Position numbers and translations under genes: made by a program. A stretch of DNA of 7,766 nt from Planctomycetota bacterium (GTDB lineage: Bacteria; Planctomycetota; Planctomycetia; Isosphaerales; Isosphaeraceae), in assembly GCA_021807585.1 (NCBI GenBank), contig JAKBCQ010000090.1:1-7766 (forward strand), given 5' to 3'. The notes under the pieces were generated by a model. The model made no database searches and was not told the DNA's origin. It saw nothing but the letters and a program-made list of their open reading frames with translations. Positions 1-7,766 of this stretch are shown in pieces. Numbering within the stretch: the first letter of the stretch is position 1; each line of letters starts with the position of its first letter.

Positions 1-68
1 ATCTCGATGGATCGTCTCAATAAATCAGATTATAAGTAAAAGAAATAATAATTCATTTATAAAGAATA

Positions 69-114
69 AAAAGACGAACGCGGGCCGACGCGAATCGTCC
101 CGCGTTCGTCTTTT
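69..114 (-). terminator. Intrinsic terminator, possibly bidirectional
   Basis: A perfect 16-bp inverted repeat pairs 69-84 with 99-114 around a 14-base loop; the GC-rich core of the stem is GACGAACGCGGG. Read on the minus strand, the stem is followed by a T-rich run (TTTTTATTCTTT). It begins 18 bases past the stop codon of the minus-strand gene at 132-500, the expected place for a Rho-independent terminator. On the plus strand only TTTT follows before GGG, so activity in that direction would be weaker, but it could also serve a gene arriving from the left. Confidence 0.85.
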
Positions 115-131
115 GGGATTGGATCTCGGAT

Positions 132-500
132 TCAGAACAGTCCGGCGACGGAAAGCTCGGTCAATTCGTCGGCGGAGAGGTCGATGAATGAGATTCCGCG
201 CAATTCGATGCCGGCCTGAATGCGATCGGCGATTTCAGCGAGTTCGGGGAGGTCGATTCGCTTCGCGAGCGCGCCCAGTTCGGCGGGTTCGAGATCGCCG
301 AGCGAACGATCGAGCGCGAGCAACTCGAATTCGAGTTGGGCGATCGCGTGCGTGAGATCGGCGTGCGTCTCGGCGGAACCGCCGACGACCAAGGAATTTG
401 GGCCGGTGGCGATTCGATTCGAATCGTCGAGGTTATCGAGCCCGAATCCGAGAATCGCGGCGTGAAGCCGGCGTTGCGCTTTTGGCATGGGAGTCGTCAT
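132..500 (-). CDS. Small uncharacterised planctomycete protein, 122 aa
   Basis: The function is unknown. The protein has no signal peptide and no membrane segment, so it is probably cytoplasmic. Its N-terminal half carries the words HAAILGFGLDN (residues 13-23) and LVVGGSAETHADL (about 37-49). I recognise this pattern from short hypothetical proteins common in Planctomycetia; that is recall, not a search result. The C-terminal half is rich in Leu, Ala, Glu and Asp and looks helical, which would suit protein-protein contacts, but this is inference. The ATG at 500 is preferred because AAAGGG (plus-strand 512-517) lies 11 bases upstream; a second in-frame ATG at 488 is 23 bases from that site. 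A strong terminator follows the stop. The similarly oriented gene at 672-884 lies 171 bases upstream, so the two may be co-transcribed, but the gap is large enough for a separate promoter. Confidence 0.8.
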   Translation of the reverse strand: MTTPMPKAQRRLHAAILGFGLDNLDDSNRIATGPNSLVVGGSAETHADLTHAIAQLEFELLALDRSLGDLEPAELGALAKRIDLPELAEIADRIQAGIELRGISFIDLSADELTELSVAGLF

Positions 501-671
501 CGCGAGGGATGCCCTTTCAGCGTGGGTTGGCGAAAGTCGTCGCGAGGCCGGTCGCGGGAATCGATCACCGATGCCGCCTCGCCCCGCGATTCTTATCGGC
601 GGAACGAAGATCGCGATACAGCCCGACCGATCCGTTTCCCGCTCCTTGCGATCGCGCCGGCGGAATCCCTC

Positions 672-884
672 TCACGATCCGCTCAAGCATTCCTTCGCGA
701 CCGCCCGCGCCGCTTTATACGCAAGTCGAACGGTAATCGCTCGCGCTTCCAACTGCTCTTCGCCGAACAGTCGACCTTCGCTATGAGGAAGGCCCGCCAA
801 GGCGAGCGTTAACGGCATCAGATCGAGAAATTGCTGATATTTTTTTTGAATCTCGTTGCTCGCGGACGCTGTCGGTTCGGCCAC
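672..884 (-). CDS. Small uncharacterised planctomycete protein, 70 aa, GTG start
   Basis: The function is unknown. After a short polar N-terminus, the protein reads YQQFLDLMPLTLALAGLP, then a loop containing GRLFGEEQLEARAITVRLAYKAAR split by charged residues, and it ends in SGS. The pattern (a hydrophobic helix, an LFGEEQLEAR turn, a basic Ala-rich helix) matches small hypothetical proteins I recall from many planctomycete genomes. Two or three amphipathic helices in 70 residues suggest a compact helical protein or a binding module. The MPLTLALAGLP stretch is too short and too isolated to be a convincing membrane span. The GTG start at 884 is well supported by AAGGAG seven bases upstream. The protein has several Lys codons near its start (AAA AAA), which explains the T-run seen on the plus strand at 840-847. 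Confidence 0.8.
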   Translation of the reverse strand: MAEPTASASNEIQKKYQQFLDLMPLTLALAGLPHSEGRLFGEEQLEARAITVRLAYKAARAVAKECLSGS

Positions 885-891
885 GGCCGTT

Positions 892-897
892 CTCCTT
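892..897 (-). promoter_or_regulatory. Shine-Dalgarno site fixing a GTG start
   Basis: On the minus strand the sequence reads AAGGAG, seven bases before the GTG at 884. It is the best ribosome binding site in the window. No ATG lies at a comparable spacing in that frame, so it decides the GTG start of the 70-aa gene. Confidence 0.75.
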
Positions 898-1157
898 ACA
901 AGAGGGAATGAAAATCAAACCGTCGCACCGCGAAAAACGCTCCGCGGCTATCTCTTCGAAGCTAGCCCTCGGAAATCGCCACGACAAGAGACGAATCGAA
1001 ATCGCGTCCTTACACCGAACCAGGCCGCGATGTGAGCGGGATTATCACGGTTCGAGAACGTCGCGATTTCGACGCGGAAATGGGGTTTTAGTATACCTTT
1101 GAGCGCCGACGGGACGCGTAACACCGAACCTTCCTTGATCGATCGAACGCGCTCGGG

Positions 1158-1186
1158 TTGCCCAAATGTGATTGTCGCGCTAAAAT
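1158..1186 (+). promoter_or_regulatory. Sigma70-type promoter for the AsmA-like gene
   Basis: TTGCCC (1158-1163) and TAAAAT (1181-1186) are separated by exactly 17 bases, the optimal spacing for a housekeeping sigma factor. Transcription would begin near 1193, leaving a leader of about 95 bases before the ATG at 1289. The -10 box is followed by AGCCG, the same context as the candidate promoter in front of the metallohydrolase gene. Confidence 0.55.
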
Positions 1187-1288
1187 AGCCGTTGGATCGG
1201 GGAATTTCTCCACTTCGACTTCGCCTCGTCGAAAACCTCCCAATAACGTCATTCCGATCATTTTACGCGATGCAAGGGGTTCGGCCGC

Positions 1289-4200
1289 ATGCGAAAACGC
1301 GGTAAATGGCTTAAACGAATCGCCCTTGCGCTGATGATCCTCGTCGGAGCGGGGGTGTTCGTCGTCCGTCAACTCGTCCCGGCGATCATCATCGGTCAGT
1401 TCGCGGCGTTTTACACGGGGAAGGTTTCGATCGCGTCGTGGTGGCTCCACGCCGAATCGGCGGGGATCGAGGGGCTCGTTCTCCACGAAGGCTCGGCCGC
1501 GGATTCGCGAGTCTGGCTCACGGTGAAAAAGATCGGCGTAGATATATCGATGCGTCGATTATTTCGGGGTCAAGTGATTCCCAAGCGTGTCGAGATCGAT
1601 TCACCCGTGATCGATCTTCATCTCAATAAGGACGGCGGGCTTCTGACGCGCATCCCGCTCAATACCGCGGGGCCGAAATCGCAAGAAAAGCTTCCCAGGC
1701 TCGAGGTGAAGGAAGCGAAGCTGACGTTTCATCAAGCCGGCCGGCCTGCGATGACCGTCGAGCATATCGCCGCGACCGCGACACCCGAAGGAAAGACCGA
1801 AGTTAAACTCGCAGGGGGGGCGATCGACCCCAATTGGAGCGATTGGACGTTGATCGGTTCGACCGACGCGCGGTTCTCGAAGGGGAAGGTACATCTTTCG
1901 GGGAAGAACGTCGACGCGACACGTGAAAAAGTTCTTAGTATTCCCTATGCTCCCGCGTTTGCTTGGGCCTGCGTGATGCCGACGGGGAATCTCGACGTGA
2001 TGCTCGATCTGGGTTGGGGACCGGATAAGACGGATCCCAAAGCGCTCGCGTTCGACGTCGCGGTTCAGGTGAAATTTGATCGATCGCACGTCGACGTCGA
2101 AGTGCTCGGATTCTCGGCGGATCAAGTGACGGGGCGTTTATTTTACTCCAATAAGATCGTCAAGCTCGAAAACGCCAAGGGGAAGGCGCTCGGGGGTGCG
2201 GTTTCGGTGCACGGAGCGATGGATTTTCGTGAGCTCATTGATACATACGATCTCGACTTGGCGGTGGAGGGAATCGACATCACTCGCGCTCCGAGGAAAT
2301 GGAACATCCCGGCGACGGGGCTCTCGGGAACGCTCGCGGCCGCGTGCTCGCTCGATCTGGCGCTCGGCCCCGATTTCGCCGATCTCCGCGGAACAACCGC
2401 CAAAGGAACGATCCGCGACCCCAAACTTCAGGGAATCCCGATCGAATCGATCGCCTTTGCTCTCGACACCGGCAAACCCCCCGCCGATGAATCCATTAAA
2501 CACACTTTTATAAATACGCTTAAATCTTTTTTGTCGCGAAATAATCGGTCGGCGTTAATTGATGCGTTTGTCGGTCCGCCGGCATTGGCGACGGTCGACG
2601 GGTTGATCGCGATCGATGCGAACGATCCTCCCTCCGACGTCGCGAAGTCGGCGAAGATCGAGGCTGCGAAACCCTCGGCGACGATCGAAGACGAATCGAA
2701 AAGCGGCGCAACGATCGATCCTTCGGATAAAACGCCCCAAAGCGTTCCACGAGCTCCCGCCGGATCGGCGATCGAAGCGAATCAAGCGGCGCCGCGGCCG
2801 GGCGACGCGTCAACAGCGACCGCGGGTTCGGTCGAGCCGCCGCACGCGAGCGGTTACGTCTTTCACGTGCCGAGTTCGATCGCGACACGGCTTAAGCTCG
2901 GGAAAATTGACGTTGAAATATCTCTCGATCCTTCGATGGCGAAGGTTCCGCTCGTCGGCAACCGCGATTTCCGGCAGTTGAAATTCCAGGGTCGAGCCGG
3001 GATTGATCTCACGAGGATCGCCGATATCGAGATCGGCGATCTCGCGGCGCGTTTCGGGCTTGAAGACGGAGTCGCGTCGATCGGTCGGGTCGTCGGTCGA
3101 GTGCTTGATCCGCCGGGGGGCGATCCCGGGGTCGATCGACCGCGGGCCAATGATGCGATTCCGGCGTCGGGTCCGCTTCCGCCGGGAACGTTTCGGGGAT
3201 CGCTTAAGGCCGAGATCGACCCCGAGAACGATTTGATCGCCAAGCTCGAAACGAATCTTGTGCCGTTGGGAGATATTCTTGCGCGATTTCTTCCTGAACC
3301 GATTCCGATCTCGGCTCGGGTGACGATCGTCGCCGACGCTCGGGCGCCGATGGCGGCGCTCGGCGATCCGTCGCGCTGGACGATCGACGGCGTGACGTCG
3401 AGCCCGCGCTTCGTTTATCAGACGACCGAATTCGAAGGAGTCGAGAGCAAATGGTCGATAAAATCCGATCATGTTATTATTAATTATATTAAAGCAAATT
3501 TAAGAAATCAGCCTTTTTCGGCGGCGGGCGAGGCGGGCTTGTCGGGCGAGCGTCGATTCACGGCGAGCGTCGAGGCGAGCGAGTGGCCGATCGCCGATTT
3601 GATTGCGATGGCGGGGCGATCGACGACGACTCCCAAGTTCTCGGGTTCGGTCTCGGCGAAGACGAATGCGAGCGGCACGCTCAACCCCATGATTTATGCG
3701 CTCGACGGGACTGGGAAGGTTGATCGACTTGAGGTCGGCGGCGAGAAATTGGGGGATGTGAAAATCGACTGGAAGACGCGAAACGGCAAGATATCGGTGA
3801 CGGCGGACGAGGCGGCGCTTTTCGGCGGCAAATTCGGCTTCGAAGCCCTCGTCCCTACGACGGCGACGGGAAACATCGACGGCAAAGCGGTTATCAAGAA
3901 TGTAAATTTAGCGGATTTAGCGAATCGTTTATTCGACGGCGCGGTCGAGCTTGGCGGCGCGGCCGACGGCGATTTGACGTTTCATTTCGGACCGCTCGAC
4001 GCCCCCGATCTCGCCAAGGCGCGGGGAGATCTCAATCTCACGGCGCCGGGACTGAAGATCGAGAACGTTTCGGTCGACCGATTTCGCGCGGCGCTCGACG
4101 TCAAGGATGGAAAAGTCAATTATACGTTGAAAGCGGTGAGCGGCGGCGGAACGATCGAGCTTTCGGGGGAAGCCCCGCTCGATCTCAAAAAGAAGCCGAA

Positions 4201-5476
4201 AGGAAGGGAGTTGATCGCCGCGACCAAGGCGCGGGTTCGCGACGTTCAGATTCAAGAGATCGGTCGGCAACTCGGCTACTTGAACGACGATACGAGATTG
4301 CGCGGCCTGGGCGATTTCGATCTTCATCTCGACGTCCCGGAGAACGATTCCAACCGGATCGCCGCCAAGGGATCGGCGCGGCTTCGATCGCTCATGCTTG
4401 AGCCTTATATGAATATCGGTGAAATTAAAGGCGTGATGGATTATACAGCCAAGCATTGGTCGTTGGCGCCGATTTCGGGGTCGGCGGTCGGCGGAGCGAT
4501 CTCGGGTCGGGTCGTTTCGGACGTTCAAAAGGCGGGACCTCCGCTTGTTCGGTTCGACCTCAAGCTCGCCGATTTCGAGCTCAGAGAGGCGTTCGCCGCT
4601 GTTCCGCAGCTCTCGGCGCTGTTTCACGGCTCGGGAACGGCGCGGCTCAACGGCGAGTTCGTTCGCGACCTTGAGGCGACCGCTCAACTGTTCATTCCCA
4701 GGGCGACGTTTTACGGCTTGCCTTTAATGAACACACAAGCGAGTGCTACGATCGATTATTCGCCGATCGAGCGATCGGGCGAGGTTCGCGTCACCCAGTG
4801 GAAATCGAGGCTCGCGGGCGGGCACGTCGACGCGCGGATGCTTGCGCGGCTGGGGAATAATCATTCGTTCAACTTCGGCATGACGTTCAACCAGGTCGAT
4901 CTGGAAACGATCACCCGCACGTTGCTCTCAAGCGGAACGACCGCGACGGGCAAACTGAACGGGGAGATACGCCTCGAAGGACCATCATTTGAGCATTTAA
5001 GTAAACTTCGAGGAAAAATTCTCGTCGATCTCGACGACGCTTCGCTGTTCAATCTTCCCGTATTGGGGGATGTCGCCAAGTTTCTGGGAATCGGCAAGGG
5101 GAGCGTGTTTCAGGACGGCGACCTCGCCGCGACGATCGCCGATAATCGCCTTTCGATCGACCGGTTCACGCTCGTCGGCAAGATCCTTCAGCTTCATTCT
5201 CGCGGGACGATCGATCGCAAAGGACATTTAAATCTCAAGGTCGTCGTCAATATGAGCGAATTGATCTCGGCGCCGGCGCAGCTTGTGATGGCGTTTCTTC
5301 CCTCGCGTCGCGGACCGGGTTATATACGCATGAGAGATTTTCTTTCTAATCAATTGATTAAACTTCGCGTGACGGGAACGATTCAATCGCCAAACGTCGC
5401 TCGCGATTCGTCGATCGAACTCGACGAGGATCAAACCGGATTCTTCGCCGATTTCCTTCGAGCGTCGCCGCAATAA
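1289..5476 (+). CDS. Large AsmA-like envelope protein, 1395 aa
   Basis: This is a membrane-anchored, mostly periplasmic protein of the AsmA/YhdP/TamB superfamily, whose studied members form long grooved beta structures involved in lipid transport between membranes and outer-membrane homeostasis. A basic N-terminus (MRKRGKWLKR) precedes one membrane span at residues 11-26. The first 130 residues follow AsmA pattern, including the RVEIDSPVIDLHLNKDGG segment. The long body repeats short beta-type stretches of the form 'GxxSGxxxxD'. The C-terminal 180 residues (from about 1216, ATGKLNGEIRLEG, through LPVLGDVAKFLGIGKGSVF and SRGTIDRKGHLNLKV) resemble the AsmA C-terminal region. A hydrophilic Ala/Pro/Ser/Asp-rich linker occupies about 446-518 and looks disordered. 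The length is similar to or above YhdP and TamB (roughly 1260 aa). The ATG at 1289 has AAGGGG nine bases upstream and gives a proper membrane anchor. No TamA/Omp85 partner is visible, and the lipid role is inferred from the family. Confidence 0.85.
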   Translation: MRKRGKWLKRIALALMILVGAGVFVVRQLVPAIIIGQFAAFYTGKVSIASWWLHAESAGIEGLVLHEGSAADSRVWLTVKKIGVDISMRRLFRGQVIPKRVEIDSPVIDLHLNKDGGLLTRIPLNTAGPKSQEKLPRLEVKEAKLTFHQAGRPAMTVEHIAATATPEGKTEVKLAGGAIDPNWSDWTLIGSTDARFSKGKVHLSGKNVDATREKVLSIPYAPAFAWACVMPTGNLDVMLDLGWGPDKTDPKALAFDVAVQVKFDRSHVDVEVLGFSADQVTGRLFYSNKIVKLENAKGKALGGAVSVHGAMDFRELIDTYDLDLAVEGIDITRAPRKWNIPATGLSGTLAAACSLDLALGPDFADLRGTTAKGTIRDPKLQGIPIESIAFALDTGKPPADESIKHTFINTLKSFLSRNNRSALIDAFVGPPALATVDGLIAIDANDPPSDVAKSAKIEAAKPSATIEDESKSGATIDPSDKTPQSVPRAPAGSAIEANQAAPRPGDASTATAGSVEPPHASGYVFHVPSSIATRLKLGKIDVEISLDPSMAKVPLVGNRDFRQLKFQGRAGIDLTRIADIEIGDLAARFGLEDGVASIGRVVGRVLDPPGGDPGVDRPRANDAIPASGPLPPGTFRGSLKAEIDPENDLIAKLETNLVPLGDILARFLPEPIPISARVTIVADARAPMAALGDPSRWTIDGVTSSPRFVYQTTEFEGVESKWSIKSDHVIINYIKANLRNQPFSAAGEAGLSGERRFTASVEASEWPIADLIAMAGRSTTTPKFSGSVSAKTNASGTLNPMIYALDGTGKVDRLEVGGEKLGDVKIDWKTRNGKISVTADEAALFGGKFGFEALVPTTATGNIDGKAVIKNVNLADLANRLFDGAVELGGAADGDLTFHFGPLDAPDLAKARGDLNLTAPGLKIENVSVDRFRAALDVKDGKVNYTLKAVSGGGTIELSGEAPLDLKKKPKGRELIAATKARVRDVQIQEIGRQLGYLNDDTRLRGLGDFDLHLDVPENDSNRIAAKGSARLRSLMLEPYMNIGEIKGVMDYTAKHWSLAPISGSAVGGAISGRVVSDVQKAGPPLVRFDLKLADFELREAFAAVPQLSALFHGSGTARLNGEFVRDLEATAQLFIPRATFYGLPLMNTQASATIDYSPIERSGEVRVTQWKSRLAGGHVDARMLARLGNNHSFNFGMTFNQVDLETITRTLLSSGTTATGKLNGEIRLEGPSFEHLSKLRGKILVDLDDASLFNLPVLGDVAKFLGIGKGSVFQDGDLAATIADNRLSIDRFTLVGKILQLHSRGTIDRKGHLNLKVVVNMSELISAPAQLVMAFLPSRRGPGYIRMRDFLSNQLIKLRVTGTIQSPNVARDSSIELDEDQTGFFADFLRASPQ
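3016..3041 (+). repeat. 10-bp perfect inverted repeat inside the AsmA-like gene
   Basis: GATCGCCGAT (3016-3025) pairs perfectly with ATCGGCGATC (3032-3041) across a six-base loop. It encodes the RIADIEIGD part of the protein. A stable hairpin in the mRNA is possible, but GATC- and CGAT-rich codons are so common here that it may be a by-product of coding for two similar tripeptides (Ile-Ala-Asp and Ile-Gly-Asp). Confidence 0.5.
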
Positions 5477-5648
5477 TTATAATATAAAAATAAATATTAA
5501 ATAAGCTAGGTTCCCCGCCGTCTGCTTGTCGGCCGGCGGCTCGGTAATTGGGAGGGGGGCTCGGGCTCGTTTCGCGAACATTGCGAGTCGTGTAAGATAG
5601 CCGCGTATCTGACCTTCGAGACGTCGTACCCGATTGGGAGAGAACGTC
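5477..5648. other. Intergenic spacer with AT-rich tract
   Basis: Right after the TAA stop of the AsmA-like gene the sequence is almost pure A and T up to about 5505, then turns GC-rich with a G-run (5551-5559). I see no clear intrinsic terminator: the short CCGCCG/CGGCGG stem (5515-5539) has no T-run. The second half holds the candidate promoter and ribosome binding site of the metallohydrolase gene. Read-through from the upstream gene is therefore possible. Confidence 0.5.
5571..5598 (+). promoter_or_regulatory. Candidate promoter for the metallohydrolase gene
   Basis: TAAGAT (5593-5598) is a good -10 box and is followed by AGCCG, as at the upstream promoter. The -35 region is weak: TTCGCG (5571-5576) at 16 bases matches the consensus at only three positions. 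Transcription would start near 5605, about 44 bases before the ATG. Confidence 0.4.

Positions 5649-7766
<2,118 letters not shown>

Larger units (their letters stand above)
885..1288. other. Divergent intergenic region
   Basis: About 400 bases separate the minus-strand gene ending its upstream side at 884 from the plus-strand gene starting at 1289. I see no convincing protein here: the open frames are Arg- and Ser-rich shadows without ribosome binding sites. The region holds the Shine-Dalgarno site of the minus gene, a good plus-strand promoter (1158-1186) and a leader of about 95 bases. A TATACT word on the minus strand (1090-1095) could be the -10 box for the 70-aa gene, but no -35 box lies at a normal distance, so it is only a weak candidate. 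No riboswitch or structured RNA is apparent. Confidence 0.55.

Noticed and set aside
336..812. 158-codon plus-strand open frame over the two small minus-strand genes
   Set aside because: It overlaps both small genes, which have family-like sequence, and its translation is rich in Arg and Ser in the manner of a wrong frame.
840..847. Run of eight T as a plus-strand terminator tail
   Set aside because: It is the complement of Lys codons (AAA AAA) in the 70-aa minus-strand gene, and no stem precedes it.
908..1102. 64-codon plus-strand frame in the divergent intergenic region
   Set aside because: The translation is Arg/Ser-rich without hydrophobic core or family pattern; it would also need a promoter overlapping the start of the minus-strand gene. 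AGAGGGA before its ATG is the only point in favour.
1214..1233. Hairpin TTCGAC/GTCGAA in the leader of the AsmA-like gene
   Set aside because: The stem is only 6 bp, and TCGA words are so common here that such pairs arise by chance; no riboswitch-like features surround it.
3929..4687. 252-codon minus-strand open frame opposite the AsmA-like gene
   Set aside because: Arg-rich shadow in antisense codon register with no family features.
5515..5539. CCGCCG/CGGCGG stem after the AsmA-like gene as a terminator
   Set aside because: The stem is 6 bp with a 13-base loop and no T-run follows, so it does not fit an intrinsic terminator.

Overview
The window looks like chromosomal DNA of a Planctomycetota bacterium, probably class Planctomycetia. 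The basis is three protein families that I recognise as typical of, or largely restricted to, that phylum, together with GC-rich coding sequence, heavy use of NCG codons (TCG, ACG, GCG) and abundant CGATCG hexamers. No database search was run, so the placement below phylum is open.

Layout. Positions 1-131 are an AT-rich intergenic stretch with a strong stem-loop terminator (69-114). On the minus strand follow two small genes of unknown function: a 122-residue protein (132-500) and a 70-residue protein with a GTG start and an excellent Shine-Dalgarno sequence (672-884). Positions 885-1288 are a divergent intergenic region of about 400 bases carrying a good sigma70-type promoter for the plus strand. 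Next come a very large AsmA-superfamily envelope protein (1289-5476, 1395 aa), a 172-base spacer with an AT-rich tract and a second likely promoter, and a secreted CehA/McbA-type PHP-domain metallohydrolase (from 5649), which is still open at the right edge.

How they may work together. Both large products should act outside the cytoplasm. The AsmA-like protein has an N-terminal membrane anchor and a long periplasmic body of the kind linked to lipid movement or outer-membrane homeostasis. The metallohydrolase has a signal peptide. Each has its own likely promoter, so they are neighbours rather than a proven operon. The two small minus-strand genes are probably cytoplasmic and are not obviously related to the others.

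I found no mobile element, CRISPR array, tRNA, rRNA or defence cassette, and nothing that amounts to a clear new system. The items most worth a second look are the pair of uncharacterised small proteins, the CGATCG enrichment, the AT-rich codon patches and low-complexity linker in the AsmA-like gene, and the -10-like word shared by the two plus-strand genes.
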